Notes: generated by a model from the sequence alone, not told the origin. DNA of 53,369 bases from Geobacteraceae bacterium (GCA_009773645.1 WSYB01000040.1:1-53369), one strand, 5' to 3'. Counted from the first letter of the stretch, positions 1 to 8,525 are shown. Translations and numbers: made by a program.

Positions 1-352
1 CCCCTTCATAGATAAAGAACCTTCCCGCCTTGACCTGTCCGTTGGCCTTGGGTAAGCGGTAGAGGAGGTAGCCGTAGGTGAGGTTGCCGTCGGTGGTTCT
101 CTCGTCGGTGCTCCTGTCGGCCAGGTCCACCCGCCCCCAGCCGAAGAGATGCAAGGAAAGGTTGCCGCCGCCGATCTTGTCCACGTCCACCCCCACAAAC
201 TGGGTGGCGGGAACCGCTTTCTGCTTCTCAAAGCCCGGGACGCTCCGCTCTTCAAACCTCAGGATGGTGGTCCCCGTCGCCTCCGTATCTACCGCATACG
301 CAAGTGCCGGCAGCAGCAGCAGGAAAACAATATTGCCTGCAAGACTCTTCAT
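1..352 (-). CDS. Outer-membrane porin-like protein, N-terminal part (runs off window)
   Basis: Open from an ATG at 352 to the left edge (117 codons). The first ~20 residues form a signal peptide (basic start, long Leu-rich core, ending LAYA). The mature part begins VDTEATGTTILRFEER and continues with alternating polar and apolar residues (GGGNLSLHLFGWGRVDL, YGYLLYRLP), as in beta-barrel strands. Proteins of this look accompany multiheme cytochromes in Geobacter porin-cytochrome conduits, but no cytochrome is visible next to it here, so that role is inference. The true C-terminus lies outside the window. It is divergent from the UbiD-family gene at 690. Confidence 0.72.
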   Translation of the reverse strand, partial: MKSLAGNIVFLLLLPALAYAVDTEATGTTILRFEERSVPGFEKQKAVPATQFVGVDVDKIGGGNLSLHLFGWGRVDLADRSTDERTTDGNLTYGYLLYRLPKANGQVKAGRFFIYEG

Positions 353-689
353 GATGTACACTCCGGATTGCAGAGAATCAAATGGGACGAATTCAAACCA
401 GCTTACGTTAGGACACTGAACTCGTCCGGGAACAGATTTCCTGCTAAAAGCAAATTTTGCGCCATATCGCGGCGCGATGTGCATTTAATTAATGTTCAAA
501 TTTACATTTTTCCGACAAAATTACATTACACGTGGTTTATGGTTTGGCTCCATGCCCGATTTATGTTGACTGAAAACGGCCGGGCCGTGTAAATAAGTGC
601 CTGCGTAACAAAGAACTTATCGGCACATCTGCAAATATGATTAAGTAAATTTCCAATCTGGCAACAAATTAACGATCAGGCTTCAGTTC
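353..689. other. Intergenic region between divergent genes
   Basis: About 340 bases of AT-rich sequence between the divergent porin-like and UbiD-like genes. The only clear structure is a GC-rich palindrome near 458-488 (ATCGC-GGC-GCGAT, preceded by TTGCGCCATAT). The 11-mer TTGCGCCATAT recurs just upstream of modA near 4247. No convincing sigma70 or sigma54 promoter was found and no small gene is supported. Confidence 0.4.
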
Positions 690-2555
690 ATGAAGCCGGG
701 AAAAACCGTCGTCATGGGATATCGTAATCTTATCGAATGCGTCAGAGCCCTGGAGGTGCGTGGAGATCTGCTCCGTATCGACCGGGAGGTCGACCCGAAT
801 CTGGAGGTGGGTGCCATTCAGCGCAGGGTCTACCAGGCAGGGGGGCCGGCCCTCCTTTTCACCAATGTGAAAGGGTGTCGTTTCCCCATGCTCGCCAATC
901 TGTTCGGCACTCTGGAGCGGACCAGATACATATTCCGCGACGCACTGACGAATATCAGGCGCCTAGTGGAAATGAAAGTCAATCCGGTCGCTATCTTCAG
1001 GGAGCCGTTCGGTTATCTGGGAACGGCGCCGGCCGCCCTCCATCTGTTGCCGAAGAGCGTGAGGAACGGTCCGATCCTTGCGTGTAAGACCACCATCGAC
1101 CAGCTCCCCCAGCTAAAATCGTGGTCAGACGATGGCGGTGCATTCATTACCCTGCCACAGGTTTATTCCGAGAGTGCGGTGCAACCGGGTTTCCGTCACT
1201 CCAATCTGGGGATGTACCGGGTGCAGCTTTCCGGCGGAAAGTACGAGCCCAACAGAGAGATCGGCATCCATTACCAGATTCACCGTGGGATCGGCGTGCA
1301 CCATGCCGAGGCGCTTGAGCGCGGCCTCCCTTTCAAGGTCAATATCTTTGTCGGTGGCCCGCCGGCCCTGACCGTTGCGGCGGTCATGCCGCTGCCGGAG
1401 GGGATGCCGGAACTTTCCTTTGCCGGACTTTTAGGTGGTCGGCGAGTGGCAATGGTTTCCCCTCATGGCGAGCTGCCAATTCCTGCCGAGGCCGATTTTT
1501 GCATCACCGGTACCATCGACCCGGACAAGACCCTCCCTGAGGGGCCTTTCGGCGACCACTTCGGCTACTACAGCCTGACCCATGATTTCCCGGTGCTTCA
1601 GGTGGGTAACGTCTATCATCGCCCCGGTGCGATCTGGCCTTTTACCACGGTCGGCCGCCCTCCCCAGGAGGATACCACCTTCGGGGCGTTCATTCACGAG
1701 TTGACCGGTCCCCTCATCCCGACGGTCCTCTCCGGCGTCCATGCTGTGCATGCGGTGGACGCAGCCGGCGTCCATCCTCTTTTACTTGCCATAGGAAGCG
1801 AACGTTACGTGCCGTACGCTGAGGAGAGGGCGCCGCAGGAACTCCTGACCATTGCCAACGCCATTCTGGGGCAGGGTCAGCTGTCGCTCGCCAAGTATCT
1901 TTGGATATGTGCCGGCGAGGACAACCCCGGACTCGACATCCACAACATTCCAGACTTCTTCCGCCACATGCTGGAACGGGTCGACTGGCGGCGCGACCTC
2001 CACTTCCACACCCGCACCACCATCGACACTCTCGACTATTCGGGAAGCGGATTCAATCAAGGGTCGAAGGTGGTGGTTGCGGCTGCCGGCGCCAAGTGCC
2101 GCGACTTGCCGACGGAATTGCCTGCCGGCTTGCGCCTCCCTGACGGCTTCAGCAACCCATGCGTCTGCCTGCCAGGGGTGCTTGCCATCCAAGGACCCCC
2201 ATGCAATACGTACCGGGAATGCATGACAACGGACATGGCCGGCTTCTGCGCAGCATATCAGGTTTCCGACTCTATCGGTACTTTCCCGCTGGTTGTCATC
2301 GTCGATGACAGCGAGTTTGTCGCCCGCACCCTTAATAATTTCCTCTGGATCACCTTTACCCGCTCCAACCCTGCCGCCGACATTTACGGCATTGGCGCCT
2401 TTATCAGGTGCAAGCACTGGGGATGCGAGGGGCCGCTCGTCATTGACGCCCGCGCCAAGCCCCACCACGCTCCCCCCCTTGTGGAAGACCCGAAGGTGGA
2501 GAAGCGCGTCGATGCTCTGGGTGCCCCTGGCGGGCCACTCTATGGAATAATCTGA
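690..2555 (+). CDS. UbiD-family (prenylated-FMN) decarboxylase
   Basis: 621 residues, the length of the long UbiD-type decarboxylases. These enzymes use prenylated FMN for reversible decarboxylation of aromatic or alpha,beta-unsaturated acids; the long subgroup is often assigned to menaquinone (futalosine route) decarboxylation. The hallmark LPEGPFGDHFGYYS lies near residues 282-295: Glu284 matches the catalytic Glu and Asp289 the second acid of the E-R-E/D triad. The N-terminal part (LRIDREVDPNLEVGAIQRRV) and the middle segment YEPNREIGIHYQIHRGIG are also UbiD-like. The start is uncertain: the ATG at 690 has only AGG nearby and ATG 714 is possible. Menaquinone synthesis is likely for this respiratory organism, but aromatic-acid metabolism cannot be excluded. 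Confidence 0.85.
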   Translation: MKPGKTVVMGYRNLIECVRALEVRGDLLRIDREVDPNLEVGAIQRRVYQAGGPALLFTNVKGCRFPMLANLFGTLERTRYIFRDALTNIRRLVEMKVNPVAIFREPFGYLGTAPAALHLLPKSVRNGPILACKTTIDQLPQLKSWSDDGGAFITLPQVYSESAVQPGFRHSNLGMYRVQLSGGKYEPNREIGIHYQIHRGIGVHHAEALERGLPFKVNIFVGGPPALTVAAVMPLPEGMPELSFAGLLGGRRVAMVSPHGELPIPAEADFCITGTIDPDKTLPEGPFGDHFGYYSLTHDFPVLQVGNVYHRPGAIWPFTTVGRPPQEDTTFGAFIHELTGPLIPTVLSGVHAVHAVDAAGVHPLLLAIGSERYVPYAEERAPQELLTIANAILGQGQLSLAKYLWICAGEDNPGLDIHNIPDFFRHMLERVDWRRDLHFHTRTTIDTLDYSGSGFNQGSKVVVAAAGAKCRDLPTELPAGLRLPDGFSNPCVCLPGVLAIQGPPCNTYRECMTTDMAGFCAAYQVSDSIGTFPLVVIVDDSEFVARTLNNFLWITFTRSNPAADIYGIGAFIRCKHWGCEGPLVIDARAKPHHAPPLVEDPKVEKRVDALGAPGGPLYGII

Positions 2556-2562
2556 AGTATGG

Positions 2563-2568
2563 TATAAT
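2563..2568 (+). promoter_or_regulatory. Candidate -10 box for the mop gene
   Basis: TATAAT sits 8 bases after the UbiD-family stop and 89 bases before the mop ATG. No good -35 hexamer stands 16-18 bases upstream. The predicted leader contains a stem-loop at 2597-2624 (GAGCT/AGCTC outer and GCGAC/GTCGC inner stems, loop AATG) that might be regulatory. Confidence 0.4.
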
Positions 2569-2656
2569 CGTATGGGGGCGAGCCCGATAAAGGATCGAGC
2601 TTGCGACAATGGTCGCTTGAGCTCATTCGTACAATCAATTCCAAAGGAGGTTTCCC

Positions 2657-3082
2657 ATGAAAGTAAGCGCACGGAACGTATTTCTCGGAACGGTGGCGGG
2701 TATCAGGAAAGGGGCGGTGAATGCCGAGGTGTCCCTCGCCCTAAAGGGGGGGACCACGGTTACGGCCACCATCACAAACGGCAGCGTCGATACCCTCGGT
2801 CTCGCTGCCGGGAAGGAGGCCTATGCCATCGTCAAGGCGAGCTCCGTCATTGTCGGCACCGACCTTCACGACGCCAGGGTGAGCGCCCGCAACATCATGT
2901 GTGGCACTGTTTCCAAGGTGATCGAGGGGCAGGTCAACACCGAGATCGACATCGAGGTCGGAGCCGGCAATACCATCAGCGCCGTCATCACTCATGAGAG
3001 CGCCAGGAACCTGGGGCTCAAGGAGGGGGGGCATGCCTGCGCCCTCTTCAAGGCATCGAGCGTGATCCTCGGGGTGAGCTGA
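2657..3082 (+). CDS. Tandem Mop (TOBE) molybdate-binding protein
   Basis: 141 residues made of two Mop/TOBE repeats (about residues 1-68 and 73-141), each starting with an (S)ARN motif (KVSARNVFLGTV, RVSARNIMCGTV) and ending with a KASSVI(V/L)G motif. Such dimop proteins bind molybdate oxyanion in a ring-shaped assembly and store or buffer it in the cytoplasm. The start is fixed by AAAGGAGG at 2644-2650, 6-7 bases upstream. It lies directly ahead of a molybdate-type regulator and modABC, supporting a role in molybdenum homeostasis. A terminator follows, so it is probably its own transcription unit. Confidence 0.92.
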   Translation: MKVSARNVFLGTVAGIRKGAVNAEVSLALKGGTTVTATITNGSVDTLGLAAGKEAYAIVKASSVIVGTDLHDARVSARNIMCGTVSKVIEGQVNTEIDIEVGAGNTISAVITHESARNLGLKEGGHACALFKASSVILGVS

Positions 3083-3092
3083 GTTGTTCCGG

Positions 3093-3118
3093 GCGGGGCG
3101 AATACCCCGCTCTTTTTT
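3093..3118 (+). terminator. Rho-independent terminator after mop
   Basis: Stem GCGGGG (3093-3098) and CCCCGC (3105-3110) with a six-base loop, followed by TCTTTTTT. It ends the mop transcript before the regulator gene. Confidence 0.85.
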
Positions 3119-3157
3119 GCTTGCAATTGACACTATTATGGCATACGCTCCATCAAT

Positions 3158-4207
3158 ATGTCGAAAGAAGATATGCCTCTCCATAACCACATAAGGCAAT
3201 TCCGTGAAGAGCGGGGTTGGTCCCAGCAGGAGCTGTCCGAGCGAGCTGGGCTGTCGCGTGCCGGCGTTAGCGCCATTGAGATGGGAAAACTGGTCCCCTC
3301 CACCGTGGCTGCTCTGGCATTAGCCAAGGTCTTCGGGTGCAAGGTCGAGGAACTTTTTCACCTCGGTGGCCATGATGAAATCCACTGGGCGTGGTCTCCG
3401 GCAAAGGAGCCCTGTCGCTACTGGCGGGCAGTGATCGGTGGCAAGCTGCTGCTCTTCCCTGTGGAGGCTTCGCCGCTCGGCATGCTGCCTCACGACGGCG
3501 TCTATCGGGATGGAAGGCTGTTTGACAACCCGTTCGCCGACCCGTTCCGGACGCTCGTGATGGCGAGTTGTGACCCTGCGGTCGGACTCCTGGCGGCGGA
3601 ATACGCCCGGATCACCCCATTCCGGATGCTGGTCCTGTCCCGCTCCAGCCGCCAGTCCCTCCAGCTTCTGCGGGACGGTCTGGTCCACGTGGCCGGTCTG
3701 CATCTGGCGGAAAGCAGCAATCCGGCGGCAAACGCCAGGGTAGCCAAAGAGATTCTCAAAGCACCTTTCAGGTTGCTGCGGATGGCGAACTGGCAGGAGG
3801 GACTTACCCTGGCTCCCGGACTGGGGCTGGATACCGTTAATAAGGTGCTGAAATCAAATGTGCGCTGGATAGGCCGGGAACCGGGCTCCGGCGCCCGGCA
3901 GGTTCTTGACGAATTATTGCAGGGGGTTGCCGCCCCCACCCTCGTGGCCAGGGACCACCGTGGCGTAGTGGAGGCCGTGCGCGCCGGATGGGCCGGTGCG
4001 GGGGTTTCCGTTCGGCTGGTGTCCGAGGAGGCGGGTCTGGATTTCATCAGCGTGCGCGAGGAAGCGTACGACCTCTGTGTCCCGGCGTCACACGCGGATG
4101 ATCCTCGTGTGCGGGCACTGGTAGAGGTAGTCCGCTCCACTTCCTTGCGAAACATGCTGAGAGAACTGCCCGGATACGATGTCAGCGCAACCGGCGAACT
4201 GTCCTGA
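3158..4207 (+). CDS. XRE-type regulator with PBP-like molybdate-binding domain
   Basis: 349 residues. Residues ~8-65 form an XRE/Cro helix-turn-helix (IRQFREERGWSQQELSERAG, then SRAGVSAIEMGKLVPS). The remainder (~90-345) resembles the periplasmic-binding-protein-like domain found in one-component molybdate regulators (for example VLKSNVRWIGREPGSGARQV and RAGWAGAGVSVRL). Between mop and modA, the natural reading is a molybdate-responsive regulator that replaces ModE, which is not present here. The start is ambiguous: ATG 3158 has no clear ribosome site, while ATG 3173 has AAAGAAG only 2 bases upstream. Ligand and target are inferred from family and context. Confidence 0.82.
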   Translation: MSKEDMPLHNHIRQFREERGWSQQELSERAGLSRAGVSAIEMGKLVPSTVAALALAKVFGCKVEELFHLGGHDEIHWAWSPAKEPCRYWRAVIGGKLLLFPVEASPLGMLPHDGVYRDGRLFDNPFADPFRTLVMASCDPAVGLLAAEYARITPFRMLVLSRSSRQSLQLLRDGLVHVAGLHLAESSNPAANARVAKEILKAPFRLLRMANWQEGLTLAPGLGLDTVNKVLKSNVRWIGREPGSGARQVLDELLQGVAAPTLVARDHRGVVEAVRAGWAGAGVSVRLVSEEAGLDFISVREEAYDLCVPASHADDPRVRALVEVVRSTSLRNMLRELPGYDVSATGELS

Positions 4208-4219
4208 GGTACCAAATGC

Positions 4220-4250
4220 GCTATATTCCGCTGAAACTTCGGCATATTGC
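4220..4250 (+). promoter_or_regulatory. Imperfect inverted repeat upstream of modA (candidate operator)
   Basis: Arms GCTATATTCCG (4220-4230) and CGGCATATTGC (4240-4250) are inverted with 9 of 11 matches and a 9-base spacer, 41 bases before the modA ATG. The ATAT-containing arms recall molybdate operators, and the neighbouring XRE-PBP protein is the obvious candidate to bind. No binding data can be read from sequence. Confidence 0.45.
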
Positions 4251-4291
4251 GCCATATAATTGCATCGATCAACCACAGGAGGCAGATTTCG

Positions 4292-5044
4292 ATGAAACGT
4301 TTCGTCACATCCCTCGCCATGGCACTCTGCATTACGCTCCTCGCCGTTTCGGCTCCCCTTGCCGGAGAGCTCAACCTTTCGGTGGCGGCGAGCCTCAGGG
4401 AGACCATGAACGAACTCGCGGACGCCTTTGCCAAAAAGCATCCCGATGTGAATATCCTCAAGAACTACGGCGCCTCCGGCGCCCTTGCCAAGCAGATAGA
4501 GAGCGGCGCACCGACCGACTTGTTCCTCTCGGCCAACGTGGAGTGGATGGATTACCTCAAGGAGCGCAGGCTCGTGGAACCTTCCTCCATCGGCACCTTC
4601 GCCTACAATACGCTTGTCTTCGCCGGAACGACCACCCAAAAGATTGCCGGGTTGAAGGACCTCGTGAAGCTCCAGCGGATTGCCATCGGCAGCCCCAAGA
4701 GCGTCCCGGCCGGCGAGTACGCCTTGGAGGGGTTCAGGAAAGCGGGGGTGGAAAAGGAACTCTCCGGTAAACTAGTAATGGCGAAGGACGTGCGGGAGGC
4801 GATGAAGTACGCCGAGCTGGGTGAGGTGGACGGAGCCTTCGTCTACCGGACCGATGCGCTCCTCTTAGGCCGCCAGACGAAAATTCTCTTCACCGTCCCC
4901 GAGGGGCTCCACGACCGGGTTACTTATCCCATGGCCCTCACCATAACCGGGGCGAAGAAGGGCGAGGCCCAGGAGTTCCTTCGTTTCCTTCGGTCTGCTG
5001 AAGCGAAAAATGTCCTTGCCAAGTACGGCTTTCCGACGAAATAA
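4292..5044 (+). CDS. modA: Molybdate ABC transporter, periplasmic binding protein
   Basis: 250 residues with an N-terminal signal peptide (MKRFVTSLAMALCITLLAVS, cleavage near LAGE). The mature N-terminus has the ModA signature LSVAASLRETM, whose Ser/Ala region contacts the oxyanion; NYGASGALAKQIESGAPTD is the second oxyanion-binding segment. The start is set by AGGAGG at 4277-4282, 9 bases upstream; an in-frame ATG at 4247 would destroy the signal peptide. ModA delivers molybdate (or tungstate) to ModB in the inner membrane. modB follows after a 75-base gap. Confidence 0.95.
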   Translation: MKRFVTSLAMALCITLLAVSAPLAGELNLSVAASLRETMNELADAFAKKHPDVNILKNYGASGALAKQIESGAPTDLFLSANVEWMDYLKERRLVEPSSIGTFAYNTLVFAGTTTQKIAGLKDLVKLQRIAIGSPKSVPAGEYALEGFRKAGVEKELSGKLVMAKDVREAMKYAELGEVDGAFVYRTDALLLGRQTKILFTVPEGLHDRVTYPMALTITGAKKGEAQEFLRFLRSAEAKNVLAKYGFPTK

Positions 5045-5119
5045 TCCATCTGAGACTCTTTCAATCCCCCCCCTTCTGCACGAGGGGGATTGCCTTAACG
5101 CTCGACTATCTGGTGCTCC

Positions 5120-5803
5120 ATGATTTCGTTCACTCCCGCTGACATAGATGCCATTCGACTATCTGCCAAGGTGGCAGTGGCGGCAACGCTCGTGTCGCTG
5201 CCGTTCGGCTTCGCCGCGGCCTATGTCATGAGTTACTACTCCTTCCGTGGAAAGGTGCTGCTGGAGGTGCTTCTCAACCTGCCACTGACGCTTCCGCCGG
5301 TGTTGATCGGCTACCTTCTCCTCCTCTCCCTCGGGAAGAAGGGATGGCTGGGACAGTACCTCGATGCGGCCGGGATCAGGATAATCTTCACCTGGTATGC
5401 GGCGATGATCGCCTCGGCAGTGGTGGGGTTTCCACTCCTGGTCCGTTCCATCCGGATCGGGATGGAGTCGATCGACGAGCGGCTGATCCAGGCTTCCCGC
5501 ACCCTCGGGGCCAGGTGGTATGATACGCTTTTCACCGTGATTCTCCCCCTCTCTTTTCGGGGGGTGATAGCCGGTTCCTCCCTCATGTTCGGCCGCAGCC
5601 TCGGCGAGTTCGGTGCAACCATCATTGTGGCCGGCAACATACCGGGGGTGACCCAGACCATGCCGCTCGCCATATACGAGTACGCCAGCTCCCCAGGCGG
5701 CGAGCGGATGGCGCTGGCGCTCTGTCTTGTTGCCATCGTTCTCTCCCTGGCGGTCCTCTTCCTCCACGAGTTCCTTGGGAGCAGGCTGGGGAGGAGGGAC
5801 TGA
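5120..5803 (+). CDS. modB: Molybdate ABC transporter permease
   Basis: 227 residues, the usual ModB size, with about five to six membrane helices. The cytoplasmic loop contains ASRTLGARWYDTLFTVILP, the EAA-type motif that contacts the ATPase, followed by GRSLGEFGATIIVAGN, which is highly typical of ModB/CysTW permeases. The ribosome-binding site is weak. The stop is separated from the modC ATG by one base, so the two are probably translationally coupled. It forms the membrane channel for molybdate import. Confidence 0.94.
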   Translation: MISFTPADIDAIRLSAKVAVAATLVSLPFGFAAAYVMSYYSFRGKVLLEVLLNLPLTLPPVLIGYLLLLSLGKKGWLGQYLDAAGIRIIFTWYAAMIASAVVGFPLLVRSIRIGMESIDERLIQASRTLGARWYDTLFTVILPLSFRGVIAGSSLMFGRSLGEFGATIIVAGNIPGVTQTMPLAIYEYASSPGGERMALALCLVAIVLSLAVLFLHEFLGSRLGRRD

Positions 5804-5804
5804 G

Positions 5805-6860
5805 ATGGAGTTGCGGGTAAGAGCCACAAAATCATACGGGGAGTTCAGGCTTTCGGCCGACTTCGAGGCTACTGGAAGCCGGCTCGGGATCTTCGGCGAG
5901 TCGGGGAGCGGCAAATCGACCCTGGTAAACATGCTGGCGGGGCTCGTACGGCCCGACGGAGGGGAGATCCTCCTGGACGGCGAGCCGCTTTTCGACAGTA
6001 CCCGGCGGGTAAACATCCCCCCCGAGCGGAGGAGGATCGCCCTCGTATTCCAGCATCCCCACCTCTTTCCCCACCTTTCGGTGCGGAAAAACCTCCTTTA
6101 CGGTTACCATCGCTGTGCCTCCGGACACCGGCGGATAAGCCTCGACGACTTGGTGGAGGTGCTCAGGATCGGCCATCTGCTGGAACGGGGTGTAAACAAC
6201 CTCTCCGGCGGAGAGAAGCAAAGGGTGGCGCTGGGCCGGGCGGTCTTGTCGAACCCGCGACTGCTGCTGATGGACGAGCCGCTCTCTGCCCTCGATGACA
6301 CCCTCCGTTTCCAGATCATCCCGTATCTGCGCGGGGTATGCGAGCGCTTCGGCATCCCCTATCTCTTCATTTCCCACTCTCTTGTGGAGATGCGCCTCAT
6401 GACCGACCGGGTAATCGTCTTCGAGCAGGGGCGCCAGACGGCTGAAACCGATGCCGATAAACTGGCCCGGCTTCGGATGGGGACGAACCCTGTAGGCTAC
6501 ATAAACCTTATGCGGCTCACCGATCCGCAACCCCATGGCTCCCTCTGGTCCTATGAGTGGGGCGGGATGCGCCTTTACCTTACAGCTTCGCCGGGGGAGG
6601 GGGGACTCCTCTTTGAACTCTCTTCCAAGGATATGATCCTCTTCAAGAAGCACCCCGAGGCGATCAGCGCCCGTAACCTCCTCCACTGCACGGTAGCCGA
6701 CCTCTTTACCGTCGGAAACAAGGCCGGTCTGGAACTCGTCTGTCAAGGTAATCGCCTCGTTGCCGAGATCGCCGGCGAGGCGGCCCGTGAGCTGGAGATC
6801 AGGGAGGGGAGCGAGGTATTCGCCGCTGTCAAGGCTTCCGCTTTCAGAAGATTGTACTGA
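5805..6860 (+). CDS. modC: Molybdate ABC transporter ATPase with TOBE domain
   Basis: 351 residues. The ABC domain shows Walker A GESGSGKST (near residues 35-43), Q-loop VFQHPHLFPHLSV, signature LSGGEKQRVALGRA, Walker B LLLMDEPLSALDD and switch His in FISHS. A C-terminal TOBE/Mop domain (~290-350, HCTVADLFTV and FAAVKASAF) is the allosteric oxyanion-sensing part of ModC. The start is ATG 5805 with GGAGGAGG 7 bases upstream; longer in-frame starts lie inside modB. It energises molybdate import. Confidence 0.95.
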   Translation: MELRVRATKSYGEFRLSADFEATGSRLGIFGESGSGKSTLVNMLAGLVRPDGGEILLDGEPLFDSTRRVNIPPERRRIALVFQHPHLFPHLSVRKNLLYGYHRCASGHRRISLDDLVEVLRIGHLLERGVNNLSGGEKQRVALGRAVLSNPRLLLMDEPLSALDDTLRFQIIPYLRGVCERFGIPYLFISHSLVEMRLMTDRVIVFEQGRQTAETDADKLARLRMGTNPVGYINLMRLTDPQPHGSLWSYEWGGMRLYLTASPGEGGLLFELSSKDMILFKKHPEAISARNLLHCTVADLFTVGNKAGLELVCQGNRLVAEIAGEAARELEIREGSEVFAAVKASAFRRLY

Positions 6861-6891
6861 GACTGTTGCATAAAAAATAATCACAATAAAG

Positions 6892-6920
6892 GGCTGAGAC
6901 ATCTTCTCAGCCTTTTTTTT
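6892..6920 (+). terminator. Terminator of the mod operon
   Basis: Perfect 8-bp stem GGCTGAGA/TCTCAGCC (6892-6899 and 6905-6912) with a 5-base loop, followed by eight T residues. Confidence 0.93.
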
Positions 6921-6990
6921 GGTGCATTGTCAATTTGTCGTTTCTGTTAAGAATTTGAAAATATTGGGAAAACATTTTTATTAGAATGTG

Positions 6991-7005
6991 TGGCACAGCT
7001 TATGC
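6991..7005 (+). promoter_or_regulatory. Sigma54 (-24/-12) promoter upstream of the nitrogen module
   Basis: TGGCAC-AGCTT-ATGC matches the RpoN consensus TGGCAC-N5-TTGC at 9 of 10 fixed positions, with correct GG-to-GC spacing (10 bases). The predicted start is near 7017. Nearly the same sequence precedes the kinase at 10359. Downstream lie an ANTAR-like leader, an outer-membrane protein gene and glnK-amtB, consistent with nitrogen control. Confidence 0.8.
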
Positions 7006-7016
7006 TTTGATGAATC

Positions 7017-7101
7017 GCAAAAGTTAATGCACAACGTTGTGCGTGCAGGAAAACGATTCAGGCAAGGGCGCCTCTACACCGAACGGTTAGGGGCGCTTTT
7101 T
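7017..7101 (+). promoter_or_regulatory. Leader with two-hairpin ANTAR-type antiterminator and intrinsic terminator
   Basis: P1 is a hairpin at 7027-7044 (core TGCAC/GTGCG) with hexaloop AACGTT (7033-7038). P2 is at 7060-7073 (AGGC/GCCT) with hexaloop AAGGGC (7064-7069). Both loops have A at position 1 and G at position 4, the rule known for ANTAR protein targets, and the linker is about 15 bases. The 3' half of P2 overlaps the left arm of a terminator (7068-7074 pairing with 7090-7096, inner stem, then TTTTT), so P2 and the terminator exclude each other. This fits sigma54 initiation plus ANTAR-controlled readthrough, as reported for nitrogen-fixation genes of Geobacter sulfurreducens (GnfR). 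Confidence 0.8.
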
Positions 7102-7205
7102 ATTTAATTTCAGTGAAAGGAGGGGGCTGGGTTGTCGCGCAAGAAAAAGTTGTTATGGTTGTTTTGTGGTGCTTATTAAAAATCACTATTACAAAGGAGT
7201 ATTAA

Positions 7206-8006
7206 ATGATGAAGACGATGAAGATTTTCTCTCTGGCAATGATGCTCGTGGTAACCGCTGCAGGCGCCGCCCTGGCGACCCCCTCCACCCAGATATGGAT
7301 CCCCTCCACCGACATTCAGGCTTACAAGACCCTGCACCTGGGGATCGACAACTATTTCCGCGCTTCCGGCAATCCCAAATCTCCTCCTACCCTCGTATCA
7401 ACTAGAGACGCCAATGTGTTGGATATCGGCTTGACGGCCGGGGTCCTCCCTTTTGAGAAGCTGCAGATGGAAGTCGGGGTTGACTACCTGGTCATCGCCA
7501 ACGATCCGAACGACAACCATCCCGCGATGGGCAATTTCAAGATCGGTACCCCGGAAGAGTCACTGTTCAAGTTCTCTCCGGCACTTGCCGTCGGCATGTA
7601 CAACATCGGCTCGACCCAGCCGGCAGGCAACGCACCTTTCGTGGTCTCAGGGCAGAACATCATTTACGCCCTAACTGCCAAGACTGTTCCGGTCGTTGGA
7701 AGGCTCTCCGCCGGTTACTATCGTGGCAGCAAGAACGCCTTCCAGGATACACGGCTGGATCCGAGCAAGTCGCAGAATGATGGCGTGCTCCTCTCCTGGG
7801 ATCGGACCATGAGCGAGATTTCCGACAAGCTCTGGCTTGCGGTGGACTACATGGGCGGCAACAACGTCATGGGCGCTCTCAATATTGGGGCTTCCTGGGC
7901 TTTTGCCAAGAACGTGTCTGTCATCTTCGCCTATGACATCTATAAAGAGAAAGCCCTGGCCGGTAACAACACCTTCACCACCCAGCTCGACATCAATTTC
8001 CCCTAG
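7206..8006 (+). CDS. Predicted outer-membrane or periplasmic beta-rich protein, nitrogen-linked
   Basis: 266 residues with a clear signal peptide (residues ~1-25, ending AALA). The mature chain has repeated amphipathic beta patterns (LDIGLTAGVLPFEKLQMEVG, RLSAGYYRG, LWLAVDYMGG, VSVIFAYDIY) and ends in a strand closing with LDINFP. This suggests a small beta-barrel or transporter-like outer-membrane protein. AAAGGAG lies 7 bases before the ATG. It is the first gene behind the sigma54/ANTAR-like leader and precedes glnK-amtB, so it is probably induced under nitrogen limitation. The function is unknown; a channel easing entry of small nitrogen compounds is only a guess. Confidence 0.75.
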   Translation: MMKTMKIFSLAMMLVVTAAGAALATPSTQIWIPSTDIQAYKTLHLGIDNYFRASGNPKSPPTLVSTRDANVLDIGLTAGVLPFEKLQMEVGVDYLVIANDPNDNHPAMGNFKIGTPEESLFKFSPALAVGMYNIGSTQPAGNAPFVVSGQNIIYALTAKTVPVVGRLSAGYYRGSKNAFQDTRLDPSKSQNDGVLLSWDRTMSEISDKLWLAVDYMGGNNVMGALNIGASWAFAKNVSVIFAYDIYKEKALAGNNTFTTQLDINFP

Positions 8007-8025
8007 GACTTCCTTCATTGGGGTT

Positions 8026-8050
8026 GGGGGGAGCTTTCCCCCCTTTTTTT
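8026..8050 (+). terminator. Terminator between the outer-membrane protein gene and glnK
   Basis: GGGGGG (8026-8031) pairs with CCCCCC (8038-8043) around a 6-base loop, followed by seven T. It should reduce readthrough into glnK, although no separate sigma54 promoter for glnK was found. Confidence 0.88.
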
Positions 8051-8116
8051 AATAAATAAAGAAATTAAAGACAGCCTTGCGGCTGATGAAACCAGGCAAT
8101 AAAACAGGAACAAGAA

Positions 8117-8150
8117 CTTCGGCAGGTCACGGGTTCCCGTGCCGGAGCCT
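8117..8150 (+). promoter_or_regulatory. Long hairpin in the glnK leader
   Basis: CTTCGG and CCGGAG form an outer stem and CACGG/CCGTG an inner stem (loop GTTC), with a 5-base left bulge, 36 bases before the glnK start. No T-run follows, so it is not a terminator. It may be an RNA processing or stability element. Confidence 0.35.
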
Positions 8151-8183
8151 TAATCAGGAACCCGGCAGAATAATCGGAGGTAA

Positions 8184-8525
<342 letters not shown>

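Noticed and set aside
1782-2672. 296-codon minus-strand frame opposite the UbiD-family gene
   Set aside because: It is the shadow of a GC-rich coding strand; no ribosome site and no recognisable domain, while the plus-strand frame carries all UbiD motifs.
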